From Pseudoduganella umbonata (GTDB taxonomy: Bacteria; Pseudomonadota; Gammaproteobacteria; Burkholderiales; Burkholderiaceae_D), in assembly GCF_014192225.1 (NCBI RefSeq), contig NZ_JACHXS010000012.1, positions 124,001 through 188,000 of the forward strand: DNA of 64,000 bases. Direction: 5' to 3'. Shown piece after piece: positions 1 through 7,729 of the stretch. Position 1 is the stretch's first letter; each line of letters starts with the position of its first letter. Under the pieces are notes generated by a model that made no database searches, had not been told where the DNA came from, and was given only the letters and a program-made list of their open reading frames with translations. The position numbers and the translations under genes are program-made.

Positions 1-62
1 AGCCTGTGGCAGCATGAAGTATCGGCGCGAATCCAATGGTTGAAATCCCATGAATTTCTCCC

Positions 63-554
63 TCAGGCGCACTTGTTACAGGCAAGATCCCATCCGCCAG
101 CAGTATTCCCTCCGCTGCCACCGCTGATTTTTTGCTGAGTGTATTTCCACTTAACCTTGGAAAACTTGAGGCCAACGGAGTCTTGCAGAATGCTTCCCTC
201 GCCGACTGCCTGATCCATGTTTGCAACGATAACGTTTTCCATCTCAACTTCGTAGTACCGGACAGGCTTGCCCTCGCCATCTGCGCGCATGAATTCGAGT
301 TTCGCCTTCGGGATCGTTTTGCCTGCAGAGCAAATTTGAAGAAGAACGGGTGAAGCGATGTCGGCAAGCTTCGTGAACGAAAGTGTCCGGTGATCGCATC
401 TCTCGGCTGTATGGCCACCGCCCGTGGATGCCGTTGCGCTCCTTGGCTGAGAAACACCCCAATGCGCAGCCGTGATTTCAATCCAGCCCTGGTGCACGGA
501 ATCGGCTGATTCTCCTTTGATCCCGTCAACTTGCAGATATGCATCGATTGCCAT
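63..554 (-). CDS. hcp: Hcp-family type VI secretion tube protein
   Basis: 163-residue Hcp (DUF796) protein. Hcp forms hexameric rings that stack into the inner tube of the type VI secretion machine and is expelled on firing. Seen here: family N-terminus MAIDAYLQVDGIKGES, central LSFTKLADIASP and C-terminal block VGLKFSKVKWKYTQQ, with the usual family length. The ATG at 552-554 is preceded by AGGAG. No other T6SS gene lies to its right in the window; the left side is cut off, so it may be an orphan Hcp or the edge of a cluster. The C-terminus CNKCA contains two cysteines, which looks unusual for the family. The family call is secure, its role as structural subunit or cargo carrier is not. Confidence 0.9.
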   Translation of the reverse strand: MAIDAYLQVDGIKGESADSVHQGWIEITAAHWGVSQPRSATASTGGGHTAERCDHRTLSFTKLADIASPVLLQICSAGKTIPKAKLEFMRADGEGKPVRYYEVEMENVIVANMDQAVGEGSILQDSVGLKFSKVKWKYTQQKISGGSGGNTAGGWDLACNKCA

Positions 555-778
555 TTCGTTCTCCTATTGAGGATGATGGGAACGAAATTGTTGTCCTTTT
601 TGAAATTTCGGCGGTTGTCTTGAATCAATATGGGTTGTCATTGTGCCGCAGAGAGGCGCCACGGACCAACGTATACGAGCTTATGAGTTCGTAGCTTCTG
701 CGCTGCCACCTCCAACGCGAACGGCCGTTCCCGCTTACACTATGTTTTTTACCAATACCAACCCGAAAAGGACAGAAA

Positions 779-1069
779 GTGACCCAACCCCTGATCGTCG
801 TCGCCACCATCACCGCCCATGCGGGCCATGAAGCCGCCGTGCGCAGCGCGCTCGAGCAGGTGGTGCCGCCCAGCCGCGCGGAAGCGGACTGCCGGCGTTA
901 TGAATTGCACGTGGACAATGCGGCACCGAACAGGTTCGTCATGCTGGAAGAGTGGACCGGCCAGCCGGCGCTGACGGAGCATGAAGCGACGCCGCATTTC
1001 AAGGCGCTGGCGGCCGCGATCGGCGGCGTGGCCAGCATCGAGATCGCGAAGCTGACGAAGCTGGCCTGA
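779..1069 (+). CDS. Putative quinol monooxygenase (ABM domain)
   Basis: 96-residue antibiotic-biosynthesis-monooxygenase (ABM) domain protein, resembling YgiN-type quinol monooxygenases: small dimeric ferredoxin-like folds acting without cofactor on quinols or similar compounds. Characteristic blocks are LIVVATITAHAGHEAAV at the start, CRRYELHVD in the middle and FVMLEEWTG followed by HEATPHFKAL. The start is a GTG; no in-frame ATG exists nearby that would keep the first beta strand. It stands alone, divergent from hcp. Its 3' end is duplicated: CTGGCCTGA at 1061-1069 recurs at 1075-1083, giving a second stop. The substrate cannot be read from sequence. Confidence 0.8.
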   Translation: MTQPLIVVATITAHAGHEAAVRSALEQVVPPSRAEADCRRYELHVDNAAPNRFVMLEEWTGQPALTEHEATPHFKALAAAIGGVASIEIAKLTKLA

Positions 1070-1158
1070 TCCCGCTGGCCTGACCCACACAGCAAAAAAT
1101 ATGGCCGCGCGGCATTGCATGACCGCCGTGCCGCCATGGGAACAGGTATAGTTCAGTC

Positions 1159-1995
1159 ATGGAAAAGCTCAAAGACTTCGCGCAAATCGTTTCCGAAGCC
1201 CAGCGCGGCGAGCTGGTGTTTCCCACCAGTGTCAATGCCGCCCTGGCGCTGCAGATGACGCTGGCCGACCCGGATTGCCACGACGAAGACGTGATCCGCA
1301 AGCTGCTGGCCGAGCCGATCCTGGCGGCGCGCGCGGTGGCCCTCGCCAACTCGGCCGTGTTCCGTTCGAACGGCGCGGCACTGGCGACCGGCGTTCGCAC
1401 CGCCGTGATGCGGCTGGGCTACCGCAACCTGTACTCGCTGGCCGCGGCCATGGTGGTGCGCCAGTTCGGCGCGCGGATCCGCGACCCGCAACTACGTATC
1501 CGCGCCGAGCAGTTATGGAAGTACACGGCGCACGTAGCCGCGCTGGCCTATGTCATCGCCGGCCGCATCACGCGCGTGGAGCCCGATACGGCGCTGTTCG
1601 CCGGCATCATGCACGAGGTCGGCGGTTTCTACCTGCTGGGGCGGGCCGATGCAATTCCCGGGCTGCTGGACGATCCGGAGGACTGGATGGGCGCGGCGCA
1701 GGAAATCATTGCCCGCGAAATCATGAAGAAGCTGCAGGTACCCGAGCCGGTGGCGCTGGCCATCGTGTCGCTGCGGGGCGGCGGCGTGGGCATTCCGCCG
1801 GAGGGCCTGCGCGATACGCTGCTAGTGGCGCGCTACCTGTGCCCGGTGGCATCGCCGCTGCCGCAGCCGCAGGATCACGTGCTGGCGCGCACCGCGGCAC
1901 TGGCCGGCTATATCGAACAGCATCCACAGGTGGCCGTGCTGCTGGACGAGGCAGCTGGGCAGGCCAAGTCGATGAGCGCGGCCTTGCTGGTGTAG
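1159..1995 (+). CDS. HDOD domain protein
   Basis: 278-residue protein consisting almost entirely of an HDOD domain (about residues 15-215), a degenerate HD-type module used in bacterial signalling, often in chemotaxis, c-di-GMP or stress circuits. Visible family features are the helix LVFPTSVNAALALQMTLADP, the block ANSAVFRSNG, TGVRTAVMRLGYRNLYSLA, and GIMHEVGGFYLLGR, where intact HD proteins would carry the metal-binding His-Asp. No catalytic HD phosphohydrolase motif is complete, as is normal for HDOD. It is a single-gene unit with an ATG at 1159; the partner signal system is unknown. Confidence 0.85.
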   Translation: MEKLKDFAQIVSEAQRGELVFPTSVNAALALQMTLADPDCHDEDVIRKLLAEPILAARAVALANSAVFRSNGAALATGVRTAVMRLGYRNLYSLAAAMVVRQFGARIRDPQLRIRAEQLWKYTAHVAALAYVIAGRITRVEPDTALFAGIMHEVGGFYLLGRADAIPGLLDDPEDWMGAAQEIIAREIMKKLQVPEPVALAIVSLRGGGVGIPPEGLRDTLLVARYLCPVASPLPQPQDHVLARTAALAGYIEQHPQVAVLLDEAAGQAKSMSAALLV

Positions 1996-2027
1996 AGGGA
2001 GCGGCGGACAAGCGCCGCCGCGTGGCG

Positions 2028-2534
2028 TCAGGCGCGCGTCTGTTCGAGGATTTTCACCAGCGATTCGATGCCGCGCGCGTCGACGTCGTCGAAGCGGTTC
2101 GGCAGCGGGCTGTCCAGGTCGAACACGCCGGCGACCTGGCCGCCGACAAAGACCGGCACCACCAGTTCCGAGCGGGATGCCGCATCGCAGGCGATATGGC
2201 CGGGGAATGCGTGCACGTCCGCCACGACGATCGACTCGCCTTTCTCGACGGTGCTGCCGCAGACGCCGCGGCCGCGCTTGATGCGGATGCAGGCCGGCTT
2301 GCCCTGGAACGGGCCCAGTACCAGCTCGTCCGGCGTCGGCAGGAAGTAGAATCCCGCCCAGTTCAGGTCCGGCATCGTGTTGAACACGAGTGAGCTGAAA
2401 TTGGCCGTATTGGCGATCCAGTCCGTTTCGCCGTGCAGCAGGCCGGTCAGCTGCGAGCGCAGGTCGGCATACATCGTTTCCTTGGCCTCGCGGCTGTCGG
2501 TGCGGTAAGCGGTGTCGGAGAGGGAGAAAGTCAT
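2028..2534 (-). CDS. msrC: Free methionine-(R)-sulfoxide reductase, GAF domain
   Basis: 168-residue single GAF-domain protein of the fRMsr type, which reduces free methionine-R-sulfoxide to methionine in the cytosol. The three cysteines that serve catalysis and resolution in this family are all present: ACIRIKRGRGVCGS supplies two and HIACDAASRSELVVPV the third. NWAGFYFL and GVFDLDSPLPNRFD are the usual flanking blocks. The N-terminus has an extra leader before MYADLRSQL, so an internal start is possible. It is transcribed convergently to the HDOD gene and divergently from the two kinase genes. Confidence in the enzyme family is high. Confidence 0.87.
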   Translation of the reverse strand: MTFSLSDTAYRTDSREAKETMYADLRSQLTGLLHGETDWIANTANFSSLVFNTMPDLNWAGFYFLPTPDELVLGPFQGKPACIRIKRGRGVCGSTVEKGESIVVADVHAFPGHIACDAASRSELVVPVFVGGQVAGVFDLDSPLPNRFDDVDARGIESLVKILEQTRA

Positions 2535-2735
2535 CGTGCGATCCTGTCTGGCAAAGAGCGCATTCTACCCGTTCGCGGCGCTCGCCGCGGCGGACGCCGC
2601 ATCGGCTCCGGGTAGTGTTGACGTTTCAACCATGCGCTGTCATTTTGGCAAACGTTGTAGCATTCAGGCTATTGAAATGCCGGTCCAGGCCGCCGCAGGG
2701 GCGCGGCCATTCCGAATCAGGCCGGGTTGAAAAAG

Positions 2736-3869
2736 ATGACACAGCAAGATGACACAGTGACCGCACCGATCAAGATCCTCGTCGTCGACGATATTGCGCA
2801 GAACCTGATCGCCCTCGAGGCACTGCTGGCACGGCCCGGCATCGCGCTGCTGAAGGCATCCTCCGGGGCTGAAGCGCTGGAACTGCTGCTGGTACACGAA
2901 GTGGCGCTGGCATTGGTCGACGTGCAGATGCCCGGCATGGACGGCTTCGAACTGGCCGAACTGATGCGCGGCAGCGAGCGCACCCGCGCCATCCCGCTGA
3001 TCTTCCTGACGGCCGCGTCGCGCGAAACCAACTACCGCTTCCGCGGCTACGAAGCGGGCGCCGTCGACTTCATGTTCAAGCCGATCGATGCGCAGGCGCT
3101 GCTCAGCAAGGTCGCCGTGTTCGTCGAACTGTACCAGCAGCGCAAGCAGCTGTCCCAGCAGCTCGACGAACTGCAGCGCGCGCTGCACATGAACGAAATG
3201 TTCATGGCGGTGCTGGGCCACGACCTGCGTACGCCGTTGTCCGTGGTCATGAACGGCGCCATGCTGCTGCCGATGATGACCGACCATCCGAAAGTGGCGG
3301 TCACCGCGCAGCGCATCGGCGGCAGCGCGAAACGGATGGCGCAGATGGTCGACCAGCTGCTCGACCTGGCGCGCATCCGCTCCGGCGACATGCAGTTGAA
3401 GAAGGCCAGCCGCGACGTCGCGGAACTGTGCCGTGCGATCGCCGACGAGTTCGCGATGCCGGACAAGCCGTCGCGCGTGCTGGTCGAATCGCGCGGCGAC
3501 CCGGCGGCAGCGGTCGATGCCGGCATCTTTTCGCAGGTGATCGCGAACCTGGTCGGCAACGCGCTGCAGCACGGCGAGACCGATCACGCGGTGCTGGTGA
3601 ACGTGGATGGCATGGCGCCGGATTCGGTGCGCCTGACGGTCAGCAACCGCGGCGCGATACCGGCTGCCCGGCTGGCCGGCATCTTCGAGCCCTACCAGCA
3701 CCGTGATGGCGCACGCAAGGCCGGCCAGGGTCTCGGCCTGGGCCTGTACACCGCCAGCACATTCGTGCACGCCCATGGCGGGGAGATCGACATCGCTTCC
3801 GACGAGGCGCTGGGGACAACGGTGGTCACGGTGTCGCTGCCGCGTGCGACCGCGCGGGTCGCCGCATGA
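2736..3869 (+). CDS. Response regulator-histidine kinase (REC-HisKA-HATPase)
   Basis: 377 residues from the ATG at 2736; a TTG at 2727 would add three. An N-terminal receiver domain (about 10-130; phospho-acceptor Asp62 in LVDVQMPGMDG, Lys115 in FKPID) is followed by a short coiled linker and a soluble histidine kinase core with H-box GHDLRTPLS (His162), N-box NLVGNALQHG and G-box GLGLGLYTAS. There is no membrane segment, so it senses through phosphotransfer to its own receiver or in the cytosol. Its stop overlaps the start of the next kinase gene by 4 bp, so the two are surely co-translated and probably form a phosphorelay. No DNA-binding output is encoded nearby. Confidence 0.88.
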   Translation: MTQQDDTVTAPIKILVVDDIAQNLIALEALLARPGIALLKASSGAEALELLLVHEVALALVDVQMPGMDGFELAELMRGSERTRAIPLIFLTAASRETNYRFRGYEAGAVDFMFKPIDAQALLSKVAVFVELYQQRKQLSQQLDELQRALHMNEMFMAVLGHDLRTPLSVVMNGAMLLPMMTDHPKVAVTAQRIGGSAKRMAQMVDQLLDLARIRSGDMQLKKASRDVAELCRAIADEFAMPDKPSRVLVESRGDPAAAVDAGIFSQVIANLVGNALQHGETDHAVLVNVDGMAPDSVRLTVSNRGAIPAARLAGIFEPYQHRDGARKAGQGLGLGLYTASTFVHAHGGEIDIASDEALGTTVVTVSLPRATARVAA

Positions 3870-6800
3870 CGGCGGGCAGCGTGGCCCTGGCGCATGCGCA
3901 CGGCTACCAGCCGCGCGGCGGCGGCGCCGTGGGCGACCTGGTACGCGCATTCGACTGGGCCGGCACCGCGCTGGGTGCGCCGGCCGCCTGGACGCCTGCC
4001 CTGCGCACCGCCGTCGACATCGTGCTCAACTCGCCGATCGCGATGGTGCTGATGTGGGGGCCGCGGCACGTCATGCTCTATAACGATGGCTACGCGGAAA
4101 TCGCCGGCGCGCGGCACCCCGCCGCGCTGGGCGGCACGGTACCGGACACGTGGCCCGAGATCTGGGACTGGAACCGGGCGATCCTGGAAGCGGGCATGCG
4201 CGGCGAAACCCAGCAGCATCCCGCCAAGCAGTTGACGCTGATGCGCAACGGCGTGCCGGAAGACGTGTGGTTCGACCTGTTCTATACCCCCGTGTACGAC
4301 ACCGGCGGCGTGGTGGGCGGGGTGCTCTGCACGGTCGTCGACGTGACGCGGCGGGTGCAGCAGGAACGGGCGCGCGAGCACGACCGGGCGCTGCTGGACC
4401 GGCAGAACCGCAGCCTGCGCGCGGAAAGCGCGCTGCTGCGCGAGCTGTTCGAACAGGCGCCCGGCTTCATGGCCGTGCTGCGCGGGCCGGACCATGTGTT
4501 CGAGCTGGCCAACCGCCCCTACCAGCGGCTGGTGGGCGGGCGCGACGTGATCGGCAAGCCGCTCGACGAGGCGTTGCCGGAAGTGCGCCGCCAGGGCATC
4601 GTCGACCTGCTCGACCGCGTGTACACCAGCGGCGAACCCTACGTGGGCAGGCAGCTGAAGGTCGACCTGCTGGGCGACGATGGCATGCTGGAACCGCGCT
4701 ATCTCGATTTCGTCTACCAGCCGCTGCGCGCGGCGGACGGCAGCGTGACCGGCGTGTTCGTCGAAGGCGTCGACATCACCGAGCACATCCTCACCGAGGA
4801 GCGCCTGCGGATGGCCCAGCAGGCCGGCGGCATCGGCAGTTTCGAATGGTTTCCGGCCAGCGGCAAGCTGGTCGTTTCGCCCGAATACCGCCGCGTCTGG
4901 GGCCTGACGCCGGATGTCGAGGTGACCCAGGAACTGCTGGTCTCGCTGGTCGACCCGCGCGACCGCCACCGCGTCGGGCCGGAGCGGCTGGCGGTGGATC
5001 CGAACCCGCTGGCCTACGCCGAATACCGCATCCGTCGTCCGGATACCGGCGAGGTACGCTGGCTGGCGCGCCAGGGCGAAGCGGTGGAAGGCGCCACGCC
5101 GGCGCAGCGCCGCTACGTGGGCGTGGCCTTCGACATTACCGGGCGCAAGCGGATCGAGCAGCAGCTGCGCACCAGCCAGGACCGGCTCGCCGCGATCTTC
5201 GGCCAGGCATCGGTGGGACTGTCCGAACTGTCGCTGGAAGGGCGCTACACGCGCGTCAACGGCGCGCTGTGCCAGATGCTGGGCCGGCCGGAAGAGGCGT
5301 TGCTGGGCCTGCACATGGAAGACCTGATCCACCCGGACGACCTGGCGGAAAACCGCGCCCAGGTGGCCCGGCTGGTGGACACCGGCATTCCGTTCACGCT
5401 CGAGAAACGCTACGCGCGGCCGGACGGCGAATGGGTGTGGATCGCCAGCAGCATGAGCCGGCTGGACGACGAGGCCGGGCAGCCGGTGGCATTGATTGCC
5501 GTGAAGACCGACATCACCGAGCGCCGTCGCATCGAGGTGGCGCTGCGCGACCTGAACGATACGCTGGAACAGCGCGTCAGCCGCGAGGTCGCCGAGCGCG
5601 ACAAGGCCGAGGAAGCACTGCGCCAGGCGCAGAAGATGGAAGCGGTGGGCCAGTTGACGGGCGGCGTGGCGCACGACTTCAACAATGTGCTGCAGATCAT
5701 TTCCGGCAACCTGCACCTGCTGGCGCAGCAGCTGGGCGGCGACGACGCGGTGCGGCGCAGGCTCGATATGGCGATCGCCGCCGTCGAGCGGGGGGCCAAG
5801 CTGTCGTCGCAACTGCTGGCGTTTGCCCGCCGGCAGCCGCTGCAGCCCGTCGTTACCGATCTGGGCCGCCTGGTATCGAACATGGACGAGCTGCTGCGCC
5901 GCGCGCTGGGCGAAGCGGTCGACCTGCTGACCGTGGTCGGCAGCGGCCTGTGGAATACCCTGGTCGACCCGGGCCAGATCGAGAACGTGATCCTGAACCT
6001 GGCGATCAATGCGCGCGACGCGATGCAGGGCGCCGGGCGCCTGACGATCGAGCTGGGCAACGCGGTGCTCGACGACCATTACGTGAGCAAGCTGGCCGAC
6101 GTGCCGGCCGGCCAGTACGTGATGCTGTCGGTCACCGACACCGGCTGCGGCATGACGCCCGAGGTGCTGCAGCGCGCCTTCGAACCATTCTTCACCACCA
6201 AGCCGGAAGGCGAAGGTACCGGCCTGGGGCTGTCGATGGCCTACGGCTTCGTCAAGCAGAGCCGCGGCCATATCCGCATCGCCAGCGAACCGGGGCAGGG
6301 CACCAGCGTGAAGATCTACCTGCCGCGCACCCTGCTGGCCGAAACCGCGGATGCCGGTCCGCAGGATGGCCCGGTCACCGGGGGTACGGAAACCATCCTG
6401 GCGGTAGAGGACGACGAAGGCGTGCGCAACGTGGTGCTCGACATGCTGTCCGCGCTCGGCTACCGCGTGCTGGCCGCCGAGAACGGCGAACAGGCGCTGC
6501 GCATCATCGAGTCGGGCGAGCAGGTAGACCTGCTGTTTACCGACGTGGTGATGCCCGGCCCGCTGCGCAGCCCGGAACTGGCGCGCATTGCCCAGCAGGT
6601 GCTGCCGAACCTGGCGGTGCTGTTCACCTCCGGCTATCCGCAGGATGCGATCGTGCATGGCGGCCGGCTGGACGCGGGCCTGGAGCTGCTGAGCAAGCCA
6701 TACCGCCGCGAAGACCTGGCGCGCAAGCTGCGGCATGTGCTGAACAACCGCAGGCAACAGATCCAGGCGCGCGAGCGGCAGCATGCCCCGCAGCACAATC

Positions 6801-7186
6801 TGCTGGAACCGCAGCCGCAGCACCCGCAGCATGCATCGCTGCGCGTGCTGGTCGTCGAAGACAACCAGGATTCGCTGCAGATGGTGTGCGAGCTGGTGGG
6901 GATGCTGGGGCATACCGTGTCCGGCGTCGGCGATGGCGAATCGGCCTGGCAGCTGATGCAAAGCCAGGAATTCGACGTGCTGTTCACCGATGTCAGCCTG
7001 CCCGGCATGTCCGGCATCGAGCTGGCGCGCAAGGTGGCGCGGGAGAAGGCGATGCGCATCATCTTCTCGACCGGCTATGGCAAGGAAGCGCTGGAGCACC
7101 TCGAGTTCGAGGCGGCATGCCTGCGCAAGCCGTACGACCTGATGGACCTGCAGGCGGCACTGGACGACGTGCCGCGCCACGTTTGA
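3866..7186 (+). CDS. Multi-PAS hybrid sensor histidine kinase with two receivers
   Basis: 1106-residue soluble hybrid kinase. About four PAS-like sensor modules fill residues 30-560 (ends marked by VVDVTRR, VEGVDITEH, VAFDITGRKR, VKTDITERRR), then a short coiled coil, a kinase core with H-box TGGVAHDFNNVLQIISGN (His603), N-box NLAINARDAM and G-box EGTGLGLSMAYGF, and two receivers with acceptor Asp893 (LFTDVVMPG) and Asp1042 (LFTDVSLPGMSG). The HDFNN-type H-box is typical of kinases with attached receivers. It overlaps the upstream REC-kinase by ATGA. No transmembrane segment is seen, so the signal is probably intracellular (redox, light or small ligand), but the ligand is unknown. Just after its stop TTTGACCGAAG is imperfectly repeated. 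Confidence 0.9.
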   Translation: MTAGSVALAHAHGYQPRGGGAVGDLVRAFDWAGTALGAPAAWTPALRTAVDIVLNSPIAMVLMWGPRHVMLYNDGYAEIAGARHPAALGGTVPDTWPEIWDWNRAILEAGMRGETQQHPAKQLTLMRNGVPEDVWFDLFYTPVYDTGGVVGGVLCTVVDVTRRVQQERAREHDRALLDRQNRSLRAESALLRELFEQAPGFMAVLRGPDHVFELANRPYQRLVGGRDVIGKPLDEALPEVRRQGIVDLLDRVYTSGEPYVGRQLKVDLLGDDGMLEPRYLDFVYQPLRAADGSVTGVFVEGVDITEHILTEERLRMAQQAGGIGSFEWFPASGKLVVSPEYRRVWGLTPDVEVTQELLVSLVDPRDRHRVGPERLAVDPNPLAYAEYRIRRPDTGEVRWLARQGEAVEGATPAQRRYVGVAFDITGRKRIEQQLRTSQDRLAAIFGQASVGLSELSLEGRYTRVNGALCQMLGRPEEALLGLHMEDLIHPDDLAENRAQVARLVDTGIPFTLEKRYARPDGEWVWIASSMSRLDDEAGQPVALIAVKTDITERRRIEVALRDLNDTLEQRVSREVAERDKAEEALRQAQKMEAVGQLTGGVAHDFNNVLQIISGNLHLLAQQLGGDDAVRRRLDMAIAAVERGAKLSSQLLAFARRQPLQPVVTDLGRLVSNMDELLRRALGEAVDLLTVVGSGLWNTLVDPGQIENVILNLAINARDAMQGAGRLTIELGNAVLDDHYVSKLADVPAGQYVMLSVTDTGCGMTPEVLQRAFEPFFTTKPEGEGTGLGLSMAYGFVKQSRGHIRIASEPGQGTSVKIYLPRTLLAETADAGPQDGPVTGGTETILAVEDDEGVRNVVLDMLSALGYRVLAAENGEQALRIIESGEQVDLLFTDVVMPGPLRSPELARIAQQVLPNLAVLFTSGYPQDAIVHGGRLDAGLELLSKPYRREDLARKLRHVLNNRRQQIQARERQHAPQHNLLEPQPQHPQHASLRVLVVEDNQDSLQMVCELVGMLGHTVSGVGDGESAWQLMQSQEFDVLFTDVSLPGMSGIELARKVAREKAMRIIFSTGYGKEALEHLEFEAACLRKPYDLMDLQAALDDVPRHV

Positions 7187-7211
7187 CCGAAGTTCAACCG
7201 AAGGGGGCGAC

Positions 7212-7610
7212 ATGAGCACCGAACTGGCTTTGCTGGGCTGGACCCTGGTCCTGGCGATCGTGCAGATCCTGCTGCACTCGACACTGCGCACCCGTGAAAC
7301 GGGCCTGGCCTTCAATGCCGGCGCGCGCGACGGCGCGGCAGCACCGCCGGGCAAGTTCACGGCGCGCCTCGAACGCGCCAAGCTGAACCTGTTTGAAACG
7401 CTGCCGTTGTTCATCGGCGCCGTGCTGGCCGCCCACGTGGCCGGCGCGGAAGGCCCGCTGACCTGGTGGGGCTGCTGGCTGTACTTCGGTGCCCGCGTGC
7501 TTTACGTGCCGCTGTATGCCTTCGGCGTGCCGGTGGTGCGTTCGCTGGTGTGGCTGGTATCGATGGCCGGGCTGCTGATGGTACTGTACGCACTGCTCGG
7601 CAATTCCTGA
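7212..7610 (+). CDS. MAPEG family membrane protein
   Basis: 132-residue integral membrane protein of the MAPEG superfamily (relatives of microsomal glutathione transferase and bacterial YecN/YrbG-like proteins). Four hydrophobic segments are visible: LALLGWTLVLAIVQILLH, LPLFIGAVLAAHVAGA, WWGCWLYFGARVLYVPLYAF and LVWLVSMAGLLMVLYALL. The family block FTARLERAKLNLFETLPLF and the RVLYVPLYAFGVPVVRSLVW stretch support the call. ATG at 7212 follows AAGGGGG. Function in bacteria is mostly uncharacterised. CCTGAA at the stop (7606-7611) recurs at 7617-7622. Confidence 0.85.
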   Translation: MSTELALLGWTLVLAIVQILLHSTLRTRETGLAFNAGARDGAAAPPGKFTARLERAKLNLFETLPLFIGAVLAAHVAGAEGPLTWWGCWLYFGARVLYVPLYAFGVPVVRSLVWLVSMAGLLMVLYALLGNS

Positions 7611-7628
7611 AATTTGCCTGAAGGCGCC

Positions 7629-7682
7629 TCCTACATGCAGAGTAGGCCGCGTCCTATGGCGGCTGGACCGTAAGCCTCCTAT
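7629..7682. promoter_or_regulatory. TCCTAC-N17-TCCTAT motif cluster
   Basis: Upstream of the RecQ-like gene, TCCTAC (7629-7634) and TCCTAT (7652-7657) are separated by exactly 17 bases, with a third TCCTAT at 7677-7682 and an inverted GTAGGC at 7642-7647. The same TCCTAC-N17-TCCTAT arrangement occurs at 15653-15681 upstream of the KGG stress gene. Two-helical-turn spacing suggests a dimeric regulator or an alternative promoter, but no known factor is recognised. Confidence 0.35.
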
Positions 7683-7729
7683 CGTACTGGTTACGATAGT
7701 CCACTGGCGCGTTGAGCGCGCATACTTAC

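Noticed and set aside
3692..7414. 1240-codon open frame on the minus strand
   Set aside because: It lies antisense to the well-supported hybrid kinase gene. Its product is His/Gln/Arg/Ala-rich with no domain, the usual artefact of high-GC codon bias.
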